This document shows positions 43,452 to 53,686 of a DNA stretch of 63,728 nucleotides, piece after piece; positions within the stretch are counted from its first letter, which is position 1, and the number at the start of each line of letters is the position of its first letter. The position numbers and the translations under genes are program-made. Source of the DNA: Caballeronia sordidicola (lineage in GTDB: Bacteria; Pseudomonadota; Gammaproteobacteria; Burkholderiales; Burkholderiaceae); NCBI RefSeq assembly GCF_000729995.1, contig NZ_JNFG01000216.1, positions 1-63,728 on the forward strand. The letters are read 5' to 3'. The notes beneath the pieces were generated by a model that was not told the origin of the DNA, did no database searches, and saw nothing but the letters and a program-made list of their open reading frames with translations.

Positions 43452-43679
43452 TCAGTGAGGCTGTTGCAGAGCCCCGGCGGCACTGCTCACGCCGGCGCGC
43501 GCCACTGCAAGCGCTTCGCTCAGTACTTCCGCATCGCCGATATGGTTCGCCAGGAGCAGCACCAGCTTGGCATTCATGAAGTGGCTTTCCTCGTCCGTCA
43601 GTCCGTTGTGCGTATCTATCAGCTTTTCGTAGAACGCGTCCGGATCTGCAATGTTCAATTCAATGTTGAGCTTGTTCAT
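43452..43679 (-). CDS. mhaB: DUF2783 protein, putative small partner of the flavin hydroxylase
   Basis: 75 residues, all helical. DPDAFYEKLIDTHNGLTDEESHFMNAKLVLLLANHIGD is the DUF2783 signature. Pseudomonas putida U uses a large flavoprotein (MhaA, about 63 kDa) and a very small coupling protein (MhaB, about 7 kDa) for 3-hydroxyphenylacetate 6-hydroxylation next to its hmg genes. The size, position (6 bp after the flavoprotein) and neighbours here match that layout, so I assign it by context. Direct homology to MhaB has not been tested. Confidence 0.6.
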   Translation of the reverse strand: MNKLNIELNIADPDAFYEKLIDTHNGLTDEESHFMNAKLVLLLANHIGDAEVLSEALAVARAGVSSAAGALQQPH

Positions 43680-43685
43680 GGTCGT

Positions 43686-45377
43686 TCATCCGTTGCACGT
43701 TGCGCGTTTGAGGGCCGCTTCGATTGATGCGGTGTCGAGGACGCGCCACCGCGCGCAGACATGCTGGTCGGGCCGCAGCAGGTAGAAGGTGCCCGGCCGC
43801 GCATCAAGGCGATGCGTGAGAATGCCTTCAACGTCTTCGATGACCGTCACGCCCGGCGCCGTGTGCCCTATTTGCGCCGCCGCACCGCGTGGTACGACGA
43901 TTAGCAAGCGCACTGGAACCGGAAAACCCGCGAACGCGGTGAGCCGCTCGGCACAGGCGGACAGGTCATCACCAAGCCCGCAGAAATAGACGCCCGAGAA
44001 TTGACCGCCGCCGGTCCGGTTCAGGAACCATGCGTCCTTGCCATCGACTTGCACAGGCGCATCCGTGCAGACCGCGCCCGGAACCACGGTGCACGAGAAT
44101 GCGTCAGCGGCTTCATCCGGCGTATTCAGTGGCGAATCGCGCAGCACTGCGGGCACCGACAGGCGGCCGCTATTCACGATGCGCCGCGCAAACGGACAAT
44201 CCTTCGCGAGCTTAAGCGTCGCATCGCGAAACACGCGCGACACCGCGCTCTTCGGCGTGATGAAGTCCGTTGCACGTGTCGAGTTGAGAATGTTTTCGTC
44301 GGCGGCGTATTCGCGCTCGGACGCATAGGTGTCGAGCAGTGTGGGCGGCGCATCGCCATTGACCACCAGCCGCAGCTTCCATGCGAGGTTGTCCGCGTCC
44401 TGCACGCCACTGTTCGCGCCGCGCGCACCGAAAGGCGACACGCCATGCGCGGAATCGCCCGCGAACAGCACGCGGCCATGCCGGAAGCTGTCCATGCGCA
44501 AGCATGAAAACGTATAGACGCTCACCCATTCCAATTCGAATTCGACGTCCTCACCGAGCAGCGCCTTCACGCGCGGAATCACGCGCTCCGGCTGCTTCTC
44601 CGCGACCGGATCAGCGTCCCAGCCGAGCTGGAAATCAATCCGCCATACGTTGTCCGGCTGCTTATGCAGCAGTACAGACTGATTGCGGTGAAATGGCGGA
44701 TCAAACCAGAACCAACGCTCGGTCGGAAATGGAGCCTTCATTTTCACATCGGCGATCAGGAAACGATCCTTGAAGGTCCGCCCGCGGCTGTCGAGACCGA
44801 GCGCACTGCGCACCGCACTGCGTGCGCCGTCGGCCGCGATCACATACTGCGCTCGCAACGGATACACGCCATCGGGCGTTTCGACCTGCAACTCGACATA
44901 GCCGTCGTACTGCGTAAGGCCAATGACATTGCTCTTCCAGCGCATCTGCAGGTTGTCCGTTTCCTGCGCGCGTTCGGCCAGATAGCCTTCGACGTAATAC
45001 TGCTGAAGGTTGATGAACGCTGGACGCGCATGACCGGTTTCAGGCAACAAGTTGAACGTGTAGATCAGTTCGTCCTGCAGGAACACCTTGCCGACGTTCC
45101 AGCTCACGCCCTTCTCGACCATTTGATTTCCGCAGCCGAGGCGATCGAAGATTTCCAGCGTACGCTTTGAGAAGCAGATCGCGCGGGAGCCGCTGGAAAG
45201 GGTGTCGTCATTGTCCACGAGCACCGTGCGCACGCCCTGCTGCGCCAGGTCGATCGCTGCGGCAAGCCCAACGGGCCCCGCGCCGATGACGACGACTGGA
45301 TAGAGTGTCGGCGTTCCCTCATCGTGATCGGCGGCCCGCTCGTAGTCGAACCGCAGCGTTTGATAATCGATCTGCAT
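43686..45377 (-). CDS. mhaA: FAD-dependent aromatic hydroxylase, probably 3-hydroxyphenylacetate 6-hydroxylase
   Basis: 563 residues (about 62 kDa). Group A flavin monooxygenase: VIGAGPVGLAAAIDLAQQG (FAD loop), the AADGARSAVRSALG DG motif and LFAGDSAHGVSPFGARGANSGVQDADNLAWKL (GD motif), then the thioredoxin-like C-domain of MhpA-type enzymes. Heads an operon with a DUF2783 protein, hmgA, fahA and maiA, so its product should be homogentisate. That points to 3- (or, less likely, 4-) hydroxyphenylacetate as substrate. GGAG lies 6 bases before the ATG; a TTTGCTG/CAGCAAA repeat lies in the leader. Confidence 0.75.
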   Translation of the reverse strand: MQIDYQTLRFDYERAADHDEGTPTLYPVVVIGAGPVGLAAAIDLAQQGVRTVLVDNDDTLSSGSRAICFSKRTLEIFDRLGCGNQMVEKGVSWNVGKVFLQDELIYTFNLLPETGHARPAFINLQQYYVEGYLAERAQETDNLQMRWKSNVIGLTQYDGYVELQVETPDGVYPLRAQYVIAADGARSAVRSALGLDSRGRTFKDRFLIADVKMKAPFPTERWFWFDPPFHRNQSVLLHKQPDNVWRIDFQLGWDADPVAEKQPERVIPRVKALLGEDVEFELEWVSVYTFSCLRMDSFRHGRVLFAGDSAHGVSPFGARGANSGVQDADNLAWKLRLVVNGDAPPTLLDTYASEREYAADENILNSTRATDFITPKSAVSRVFRDATLKLAKDCPFARRIVNSGRLSVPAVLRDSPLNTPDEAADAFSCTVVPGAVCTDAPVQVDGKDAWFLNRTGGGQFSGVYFCGLGDDLSACAERLTAFAGFPVPVRLLIVVPRGAAAQIGHTAPGVTVIEDVEGILTHRLDARPGTFYLLRPDQHVCARWRVLDTASIEAALKRATCNG

Positions 45378-45387
45378 GGCGTCTCCG

Positions 45388-45406
45388 TTTGCTGAAAGAC
45401 AGCAAA
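45388..45406. promoter_or_regulatory. Inverted repeat in the leader of the homogentisate operon
   Basis: TTTGCTG-AAAGA-CAGCAAA, perfect 7-bp arms, ending 11 bp before the hydroxylase start and overlapping its ribosome-site region. AT-rich promoter-like DNA follows (45407-45435). Could be an operator for one of the IclR proteins or an mRNA hairpin. Confidence 0.5.
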
Positions 45407-45511
45407 TTAATTTATAGCAATATACTTTGTTCCTCGCTAATGTTCGTCATTGTATAAAGCTTTTGACATACGCAAATCTGTGTTTACCCTTACGTCGCGT
45501 CTGCGCAATGT

Positions 45512-46351
45512 GATTTATCTGGCGTCCGAGGAAGGGGAAAGGCAGAAACCAGGAGCTTCGAAATTCTCACCGGACGTCTTGCCGTGCCGGGGGAGAAGCC
45601 GCGCGTCTTCGCGTGTGCGCGAAGCTAGTTGCCGAAGTTGACCGAACAGCTCGCTTCGCTTGTCCAGACGCACGCTGGGACCTCTCAACCACGACTCTCA
45701 GTAACCACAGACGGTGCCAGCGGGATGCAAAGCATCTATCGCCAGTTCCCGTTTAGCGCCACGCCGAACCTTGACTGGTTTCGCATCTCGATGCCGGTGC
45801 GGTATCTCTAGCAGATCGTCAGGGGTCTGCTGCCACGGTCCGAGACGGAGCAGTACACGAAGAAAGCGCTGCAAAATTACGTCAACAAATTACGCTGGTG
45901 CTTCTGGCATGCGAACGCTGCAAAAGCGGAGCAACGAATGCGACAGATCCCGCTGCTCTGTCGCATCGTTGTGCCCCAGACGCCGCGATTCGGGCGCAGC
46001 CTCGAGCAACTCGACTATCGCCTCGGCGAGTTGTTCGCTTACCTTGAAAGCAACCACGGCTCGACGATCGACTGCGGGTAGCACTATCGTGAGCACAAGC
46101 CGATTTCGACGGCCATGGCGGAATCGGCGGTGAACCAAGTGATAAACGCACGCATGTGCAAATGTCAGCAAACGCGCTGGACGCCACGTGGCGCCCATCT
46201 GCTTGCACAGATGCGATGCGCGCTGATCAATGGTGATCTGGCAACTAAGCTTGCAGCCTATAGAGCGCGCATCGACGAAGTACCGGAGGACGTGAGCCGC
46301 TTTCTCGAGTTCCTGCAGCTGGCGGCAGAAGCGGAACCCCACGCTTTTTAA
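45512..46351 (+). pseudogene. ISKra4-family transposase, C-terminal half, three in-frame stops
   Basis: About 280 codons in one uninterrupted phase show the middle and end of an ISKra4-type transposase: ETRSFEILTGRLAVPGEKPR, VTTDGASGMQSIYRQFPFSA, the RWCFWHANAAKAEQRMRQ segment, and the typical end MAESAVNQVINARMCKCQQ plus GAHLLAQMRCALINGDL. Three TAG codons (45626, 45809, 46079) break it and no start is present. No frameshift is needed. The N-terminal half of such a protein occurs 16.5 kb downstream (62871). Confidence 0.75.
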
Positions 46352-46724
46352 CTGTCCCCCTGAATGGACGACTTTAGTAGCACTTTTCGGACGACTTTAC
46401 TTCGTTTGACAACCATTGAGCAGTCCGTATCCGCTAATCCACGGTCCACGGTCCACGTCTCACCCTTCGTTAGCGCGGAGCGCACCGCGACCCTGTGTCC
46501 TCGGTTTCGCTCGACGACGGTAGCGTAAGCACCGCGTTTCCTATGAAAGTCCGTTCTTAAATACCCGCGTGCATATCGCTCGCCGCATGCGTCTGCCGCC
46601 TCTACAAGCAAACCCTACGCGATCGTTTGCCAAATCGGGCTAAAGGCTTTTTTTTGGTATCCCTACATTCCTCTTCACAGCAGCCTGGAAACAACCGTAT
46701 CTGGAACGACGTGAGGAGTGGGAA

Positions 46725-48086
46725 ATGAAGCAACTTGCAAAGCTGGTTTTGTTGGCAATGTGCAGCGGGTCGATTGCACTTGCATGGGCGGAGTCGCCCA
46801 ATGATCTGACGATCGTGGGCGCGCAGAAGGGAGCGAGCAGCGACGGAGTGATACCGGCATTTTCCGGCCACGATACGCCGCAAGCAGGATGGAGCGCGGG
46901 CAAGGTGCGCGGCGATTACTGGAAATACAAGGACGAGAAACCTTTGTTTTCGATTACCGTGGCTAACCTCGACAAGTACGCAGACAAGCTTTCGCCGGGC
47001 CAGATTGCGCTGTTCAAGCAGGTCAAGAACTATCAGATGGACGTCTATCCCACCCATCGCGATTGCAGCTATCCGGACTGGGTGCAGGACAACATCAAGA
47101 AGAATGCGGACAGTGCCAAGCTCGACGCCAATGGTGATCACCTGCAAAGCGCAGTACTTCCAGGCATCCCGTTCCCCGGTGCGAAGACCGGCCAGGAAGC
47201 AGTCTGGAACTACCTGACCCGGTACCGCGGTGTGGGCGCTCAATGGGCTAAGGTCAATACAATGGTGTCCCCGCGTGCGGGCAGCTCCGACTGGATTTCG
47301 GTGACGAGCCACCAGACCTTGTATTTCCCGTGGGGCAAGAAGGGAGCCAACACGCTCGCGCCCAACGACTCGCTGTTCTCGATCCACTTCGCCTACGACA
47401 CGCCACCGGCGCTGGCCGGTCAGGGGCTCGTCCAGACATTCCACTTCGCCGACAACGAATCCCCTACGTTCTACTACTTTCCAGGTCAAAGGCGCGTGCG
47501 CCGGATGCCTTCGTACGACTACGACGCCCCGCAGATCGGCTTCGAAAACCAGTACACCGTCGACGAACCCTGGCTCTTCAATGGAGACATAGATCGCTTC
47601 AACTGGAAACTCGTCGGCAAGAAGGAACTGTACGTTCCCTACAACGACTTCGCGATGTACGACTTCAAGAAGAGCGCGGCGGACGTATTCAAGCCAGATG
47701 GAGTCGATCCGTCAGCACGGCGCTATGAGCTGCACCGTGTCTATGTGCTTGAGGCAACGCTCAAGTCGAACATGCGGCACATCTCGCAGAAAAAGGTGCT
47801 GTATCTCGACGAAGACACATATCTCGCGTTGGTGGGCGAGGATTACGACGCGCAGGGCAAGCTCTGGAAAACGAAGGAAGGCTATCCGGTTCCGGTCTGG
47901 GAACTGGGTGGCACGTGTGATATTGAGCCCTTTGCCCAATACAACCTGCTTGCGGGGCGCTACGTCACTGATCAATCTGTGATCGGTACTGGCCAGGACG
48001 TGCATTACTTCGAGACCACTAGCGATCCACACTTCTCATCCGACTTCTACTCGGCCGAGAACCTGCGTTCAATCAGCGAGCGTTAA
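46725..48086 (+). CDS. DUF1329-family secreted protein
   Basis: 453 residues with a signal peptide (cleavage near ALAWA). The DUF1329 domain spans the rest: LTIVGAQKGASSDGVIPAFSG at the start, FYYFPGQRRVRRMPSYDYD, NGDIDRFNWKLVGKKELYVPYN and the YLDEDTYLALVGEDYDAQG segment. The fold is LolA/LolB-like in related proteins, so lipid or hydrophobic-ligand handling is likely. GAGGAG lies just before the ATG. First of four genes DUF1329-DUF1302-RND-YCF48. Confidence 0.9.
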   Translation: MKQLAKLVLLAMCSGSIALAWAESPNDLTIVGAQKGASSDGVIPAFSGHDTPQAGWSAGKVRGDYWKYKDEKPLFSITVANLDKYADKLSPGQIALFKQVKNYQMDVYPTHRDCSYPDWVQDNIKKNADSAKLDANGDHLQSAVLPGIPFPGAKTGQEAVWNYLTRYRGVGAQWAKVNTMVSPRAGSSDWISVTSHQTLYFPWGKKGANTLAPNDSLFSIHFAYDTPPALAGQGLVQTFHFADNESPTFYYFPGQRRVRRMPSYDYDAPQIGFENQYTVDEPWLFNGDIDRFNWKLVGKKELYVPYNDFAMYDFKKSAADVFKPDGVDPSARRYELHRVYVLEATLKSNMRHISQKKVLYLDEDTYLALVGEDYDAQGKLWKTKEGYPVPVWELGGTCDIEPFAQYNLLAGRYVTDQSVIGTGQDVHYFETTSDPHFSSDFYSAENLRSISER

Positions 48087-48169
48087 TTCGTGTGGCGCTG
48101 GAGAAGCGCGCGCCTCGTGTGCGCGTGCCTCCATGACCGCCCATCAGGACAGAACAAATAAGGTTAACT

Positions 48170-49998
48170 ATGAAAACGACAGGGGTAGGCTTGGCGGCTT
48201 CGGTTTCGCTCGCAGTGTTAGGCGCGGCGTCGTCAAGCGCTTACGGCTACGACTTCACGACGGGTTTTGGCGATCTGTCCGGCTCGCTGGTTTCGAATCT
48301 GACGGCAGGCGCGGGCATTCGCACGAAGAGTCCGAGCTGCTCGCTCACCGGCGACCCGAACGCATACGGTTGCGGTGCGGCAGCCAACGTCAACCAGTGG
48401 GGTTTCGGGGATGACGGCGATCTGAACTACCGCAAGGGGCAGGCGTTCAGTACCTACATCAGCGCGACGAGCGAGCTTCTACTGACGATGCCCAACGAAG
48501 GCTACAAGTTCATGATACGCGGTACCGCCATGTACGATTTCCTGGCCGGCGATACCGCGAGAACGCCTCTCTCCAGTACGGCGTCGGCACAGGTGGTCTA
48601 TCCGGTGCAACTACTCGACCTGTGGGTTGAAAAGGACTTCAACCTTGGCGGCGGGCCCGCGCACGTGCGCCTGGGCAATCAGGTCATCAACTGGGGCGAG
48701 AGCTACTTCGCGACGGGCGGCATCAATGCGACGAACTCCGTCGATATCCAGAAGCTCCTGATCCCGGGTCGCAACTCAAGCAGGCACTGCTGCCGGCACC
48801 GATGCTGAGCTTTGCGGCCGGTCTGGGTAACGGCTTCAGCACTGAGGGGTACTACCAGTTCCAGTGGAACGGCAACCGCTATCCGCCCGTAGGCACATTC
48901 TGGTCGGTCAGCAATAATTTCGGGCGTGGTGCAGTACCGGCTACCGTCAACTCCAACAACTTCAACGTGGGCGGTGTCGATGCGGGCACCATCGCCGGCT
49001 CGAACAGCGGCAATTCCACGACGCTCTCGACGATCAACTCGGGCCTGGTGAACGGCCAGTATGCGGGGTCGCCGTATAACTCGATTGGCATCCCCGTGTC
49101 CACGCAACTGCCGAGCGAGTACAAGCCTCAGTTTGGCGTGAAGCTTAACTACAAGCCGAAGAACATCGACGCGAATTTCGGTTTCTACTATGAGAACTAT
49201 ACCGACAAGTCGCCGGTGCTTTCCACACTCGCCAACGGTTCGAACCAGTGGTCGTATCTCGAGAATCGCCAACTGTTTGGGGCGAGTGCGAACTTTGCGC
49301 TAGGAGATTGGGCGATCGGCACCGAACTGTCATACCGTCCGCATGACGCAATCGCATTGTCCAGCTGTTTCGGGGCGAATGGGCCGCTCGATTCGAACAC
49401 CAATGGCGTGAGTGGCATCAACTGCCAGCAATGGGAAGACAGAAAGAAGCTCCAGTACGACATCAACGGGCAGCTCAATCTCACACAGAGCGAGTATCCG
49501 TTCCTGAAGCTCATCCATGCGGACATGGCCGTGTTGACCGCCGAGTTGACGTGGATTTACTACCCCGGTTTGAGTTCGAGCGGCGTGACGCGCACGATCG
49601 ACGGCCAAAGCGTCACGCAAGTGCCAGCCGCCGGTTACTACGCATGGCTGAACAATGGCTCAAGCCTGGGTTACCCAATCGTTGCAGCGCAGGGTACCGC
49701 TAGCTCGGTGGGCGCAACCGTCGACTTCAACTGGACGTATGACGGAAGCCTGATTCCTGGCTGGCAAGTAACACCTGGTGTGACTTTCTCCGATGCGCTG
49801 TATGGGTACACACCAACCTTCTCGGCGAACTACCTGCAAGGTGCGAAGTCGCTGAACTTCTACGTGCTGTTCAACCAGAACCCCACGGTTTGGCAGGCCG
49901 GTATCAATTTCACGGCGTTCTTCGGCGGGCATAACACGGTCGGCCAGCCGTATGCCGACCGGAATTTCGTGGGTATGTTTGCAACGCGCAATTTCTGA
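48170..49998 (+). pseudogene. DUF1302-family outer-membrane protein with one frameshift
   Basis: Two frames together give a full DUF1302 protein of about 609 residues. The first (48170-48808) has a signal peptide (ending SSAYG), YDFTTGFGDLSGSLVSNLTAGAG and GNQVINWGESYFATGGINATNSVD; the second continues with LLPAPMLSFAAGLGNGFSTEGYYQFQWN to a C-terminal strand ending in Phe (ATRNF), as in outer-membrane barrels. They join at ~48769-48772, where one base is missing after CCGGGT. Either a recent null mutation or a sequence error. Predicted outer-membrane channel for hydrophobic compounds. Confidence 0.8.
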
Positions 49999-50059
49999 AC
50001 CGTTCAGCGCAGTCAAGCGGTACGCATGTCCGCGTACCGAAATCTTTGAAGGATAGGCC

Positions 50060-52420
50060 GTGTTAAATCGCTTCGTTACCCGTCTTGAGAAACTGTTTTT
50101 CGGACATCGTGCGGTCGTGCTGATAGCGATCGGGATTTTCACCGCCATCATGGCCGTGTTCGCAGCGCAGTTACGCATGGAGGCTGGCTTCGAGAAACAG
50201 ATGCCGATAGGCCATGAGTACATCAAGACCTTCCAGAAGTATCGCAACGATCTGTTCGGCGCGAATCGCATCACCGTTGTCGTGCGCGCCCGCGACGGCA
50301 ATATCTGGACGCCACAAGGACTCACGCGCTTGTACAAGGTGACACAGGCGGTCATGTTCCTGCCGAACGTTGACCGGCAGGGCGTGGAGTCGCTGTGGAC
50401 GCCCAACGCGTTCGTCAATGAAATTACCGAGGATGGCTTTCGCGCCAACCCCGTCATCGACGGTACGATCACGCCTGATCAACTGACGCCGCAAATCATC
50501 GCGAGGATCCGGCGGTCGGCGACAGACGGGGGTTATATCGGCACCCTCGTCTCGCACGGCGAAGGCAGCGCGATGATTACGGCCGAACTGAACGAGCGCG
50601 ACAGCGCGGGTAAGGTGCTCGACTACGTCGCGTTCAACCATTTGCTCGAAACGCAGATCCGCGAGCAGTTCGAAGACACGGGCTATGAGATCCAGATCAT
50701 CGGCTTTGCGAAGCAGATCGGTGACATCGCTGACGGCGCGACCGCCGTGCTCGGTTTTTGCGGTGTCGCACTGCTGCTGACCGCGCTTGCGGTGTACTGG
50801 TACAGCCATTCCATTCGCTTTACGATCCTGCCGATTGCGTGTTCGCTGACGTCGCTCGTCTGGCAGTTCGGCACACTCAGGCTGCTTGGCTTCGGTCTCG
50901 ATCCGCTCGCGGTGCTGGTGCCGTTCCTGGTGTTCGCGATCGGCGTGTCGCACGGCGTGCAGCAGGTCAACTACATCGTGCGCGAACTGTCGCACGGGCG
51001 CAGCTCGCTCGACGCAGCGCGCCACAGCTTTAGCGGCCTGTTGATACCCGGCACGCTGGCGCTGATCACCGCATTGGTGTCGTTCATCACGCTGCTACTA
51101 ATTCCGATTCCCATGGTGCGCGAGCTCGCGATCACGGCATCGCTCGGGGTAGGCTACAAGATCGTCACGAACCTGATCATGCTGCCAGTGGCTGCGTCCT
51201 GCTTCCATTTCACGAAGGCGTACGCCGATCGCGCACTCGACAAGCGCGAGCGCCGCTCGGCGTGGCTGCGCAAGCTGGCGCGGGTCGCCGAACCGAGGAA
51301 CGCCTACGTTGTCGTCGCGATCACGGCACTCGTGTTCGTGCTGGCAGCGTGGCAAAGCCGCGACCGCGTGATCGGTACGCTCCAGCCGGGTGCACCGGAG
51401 CTGCGTGCGGACGCGCGTTTCAACCGCGATGCCGTGTCGATCGCGAACAACTACGACGTCGGGCTTGACTGGCTGACGATTGTGTTCGAGTCGGCGGGCG
51501 CTGCTTGCGACAGTCCTGCAGTCGGCGTGTTCGAAGATGACTTCGCGTCGGCGATGCAAAGCGAGCCGGGGGTCGTTTCGGTGCAATCGTATCCCGCGAT
51601 GCTGCGCACATATAACGAAGGCTATAACGAAGGCAATCCGAAAATGAATGTGGTGCCGATTGATCCGGGCAACTACGGCGGACTATCGGCTGAGATCGGA
51701 CGGGTCAAGGGCTACATGAACAAGGATTGCAGCATGACGGCGGTCCACCTGTTCCTAACCGATCACAAGGCGAAGACACTTAACCGCATCCTGGCGGACG
51801 TCAAGCAATACCGTGCGTCGCACCATCTCGACGGGGTCTCGATCCGGCTCGCCGCAGGCAATGCCGGAGTGCTGGCTGCGACCAACGATGAGGTGGCGCA
51901 AAGCGAGCTGCCGATGATGCTCTACGTCTACGCGGCGATCCTGATCCTCGTGTTCCTCGCCTATCGCGACCTGCGCGCAATGGTGGCGTGCTGTGCGCCG
52001 CTGACAGTTGCAACCTTCATCGGCTACTGGTTCATGAAGGAGCTGCAGATCGGCCTGACCGTCGCGACGCTGCCGGTAATGGTGCTCGCAGTCGGGATCG
52101 GCGTCGACTACGCGTTCTATATCTACAACCGGCTGCAACTGCACATGGCGAACGGCCAGACCATCGTCAAGGCGGTTGAGCACGCGATGCTCGAGGTCGG
52201 CGTGGCGACGATCTTCACGGCAATCACGCTCGCGATCGGCGTCGCGACCTGGAGTTTCTCCGCGCTGAAGTTCCAGGCCGACATGGGGAAGCTGCTCGCG
52301 TTCATGTTCATCGTCAACCTGGTGATGGCGATGACGGCCTTACCGGCGCTCGCGGTCCTGCTTGAGCGCTGGTTCCCGCGCCGCAAGCCGGTGCGCGCGC
52401 CGGGTCTGCTGGGCCACTGA
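50060..52420 (+). CDS. RND/MmpL-type transporter
   Basis: 786 residues with the 12-helix RND layout in two repeats: one helix at ~20-40, a periplasmic loop, five helices at ~225-385, another single helix near 405-425, a second loop, and five helices from ~625. LVPFLVFAIGVSHGVQQVNYIVRE and MVLAVGIGVDYAFYIYNRLQ are the paired TM4 segments with conserved Asp/Gly of the HpnN/MmpL group. GTG start with GAAGGA upstream. It lies 61 bp after the DUF1302 gene. Probable role: moving lipid-like molecules between inner membrane and periplasm. Confidence 0.9.
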   Translation: MLNRFVTRLEKLFFGHRAVVLIAIGIFTAIMAVFAAQLRMEAGFEKQMPIGHEYIKTFQKYRNDLFGANRITVVVRARDGNIWTPQGLTRLYKVTQAVMFLPNVDRQGVESLWTPNAFVNEITEDGFRANPVIDGTITPDQLTPQIIARIRRSATDGGYIGTLVSHGEGSAMITAELNERDSAGKVLDYVAFNHLLETQIREQFEDTGYEIQIIGFAKQIGDIADGATAVLGFCGVALLLTALAVYWYSHSIRFTILPIACSLTSLVWQFGTLRLLGFGLDPLAVLVPFLVFAIGVSHGVQQVNYIVRELSHGRSSLDAARHSFSGLLIPGTLALITALVSFITLLLIPIPMVRELAITASLGVGYKIVTNLIMLPVAASCFHFTKAYADRALDKRERRSAWLRKLARVAEPRNAYVVVAITALVFVLAAWQSRDRVIGTLQPGAPELRADARFNRDAVSIANNYDVGLDWLTIVFESAGAACDSPAVGVFEDDFASAMQSEPGVVSVQSYPAMLRTYNEGYNEGNPKMNVVPIDPGNYGGLSAEIGRVKGYMNKDCSMTAVHLFLTDHKAKTLNRILADVKQYRASHHLDGVSIRLAAGNAGVLAATNDEVAQSELPMMLYVYAAILILVFLAYRDLRAMVACCAPLTVATFIGYWFMKELQIGLTVATLPVMVLAVGIGVDYAFYIYNRLQLHMANGQTIVKAVEHAMLEVGVATIFTAITLAIGVATWSFSALKFQADMGKLLAFMFIVNLVMAMTALPALAVLLERWFPRRKPVRAPGLLGH

Positions 52421-52451
52421 GCATGTCGGACATAACATCAAGGGTTTCTCA

Positions 52452-53429
52452 ATGATCAAAAATCTTCTTGCCTGTGCCGCGCTGTGTTGTGTCTGCGTGA
52501 GTAGCTTCGCGCAGACGGACGGCAGCACAGCAGCACCGCTAACGGTCTTGCCCGCACACCCTTGGGGCGACCCAACCCACTCGATGCTGCTGGACGCAAC
52601 ACGCGCCGGTTCGCGGATCGTCGCCGTCGGCGAGCATGGCATCGTCGTACTGTCCGACGATGGAGGCCATACCTACAGGCAGGCGAAAGCAGTCCCGGCC
52701 TCGTCGACACTTTCGGCGGTCTATTTCGCCGACCCACAGCACGGCTGGGCTGTGGGCCAGTGGGGCGTCATTCTCGACACCGTCGATGGCGGCGAAACCT
52801 GGACGCTGCAGCGTGCCGTTACATCGATCGACCAGCCGCTCTTCTCAGTGTATTTCAAGGACGCGAGTCACGGCTGGGCGGTTGGCCTGTGGTCGCTCCT
52901 GCTGGAAACAGCCGACGGCGGCCACACCTGGAACGTCTCGAAGCTACCGCCGCCGCCCGGCGGCGGCAAGGCTGATCGCAACCTGTACCGGATCTTCGCC
53001 GATGGCTCGGGCACGCTCTTCATTGCCGCTGAGCAGGGCATCGTGCTTCGCTCACGCGACGGCGGTTCCACTTGGGAATATCGTCAAACCGGCAACAAGG
53101 GCAGCTTGTGGACGGGCACTGCGGCAGCGGACGGTTCGATATTTGTCGGAGGACTGCTTGGTCACCTCTACCGCAGCCATGACGGCGGGGATACGTGGAC
53201 CTCCGTCGACTCGGGTTCAAACGGGTCTATCACGGAGCTCATCGCGTCGGGGGATCAGGTGTTCGGCGTTGGCCTGGATGGGTTCGTGCTCAACGGGTCC
53301 TCTGCCGGCGCACGCTTCACAGCGAAGCAGCGACCGGACCGTGCCTCACTAACCGCACTGGTCGTGCCGGGCGCTGGAATAAGCGCACCCATCTTCTTTT
53401 CCAAGGATGGCATCCTGAAGTCCGAGTAG
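52452..53429 (+). CDS. YCF48/BNR-repeat secreted beta-propeller protein
   Basis: 325 residues with a signal peptide (MIKNLLACAALCCVCVSSFA). Repeated Asp-box units follow: SDDGGHTY, DTVDGGETWTL, ETADGGHTWNV, SRDGGSTWEYR, SHDGGDTWTSVD, each with the preceding FKDASHGWAVG-type strand. This is the YCF48/HCF136-like propeller fold used as an assembly or docking factor. It belongs to the same operon as the RND protein (31 bp apart) and may connect inner- and outer-membrane parts. Confidence 0.88.
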   Translation: MIKNLLACAALCCVCVSSFAQTDGSTAAPLTVLPAHPWGDPTHSMLLDATRAGSRIVAVGEHGIVVLSDDGGHTYRQAKAVPASSTLSAVYFADPQHGWAVGQWGVILDTVDGGETWTLQRAVTSIDQPLFSVYFKDASHGWAVGLWSLLLETADGGHTWNVSKLPPPPGGGKADRNLYRIFADGSGTLFIAAEQGIVLRSRDGGSTWEYRQTGNKGSLWTGTAAADGSIFVGGLLGHLYRSHDGGDTWTSVDSGSNGSITELIASGDQVFGVGLDGFVLNGSSAGARFTAKQRPDRASLTALVVPGAGISAPIFFSKDGILKSE

Positions 53430-53686
53430 CGAAAGGCGCATTGATACCCTGTGAAAAACGAAAGCGGATGCGGTCCAAATTCTGAAGCGGCGTCCAATGG
53501 ATAAAGGACTCGCATCGCTCTCTGGGCCGACGCCACGCGTTGCCAATTTGCGCTCACCGCTGCCATTTTGACTCCCTAAAGTGAATTGCATCAGGCACGG
53601 GTTGGGGAAAGGCAGCGCAGCCCGCCGTGAAACCGGGTTCAGAATCAGGACTTTCCGGAGCCGCCACATATTCTGGAGTAAAGCAA

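Noticed and set aside
45626..46081. Amber recoding of the ISKra4 transposase
   Set aside because: No start codon or N-terminal half is present, so the copy is a pseudogene whatever the stops mean; kept only as a low-interest finding.
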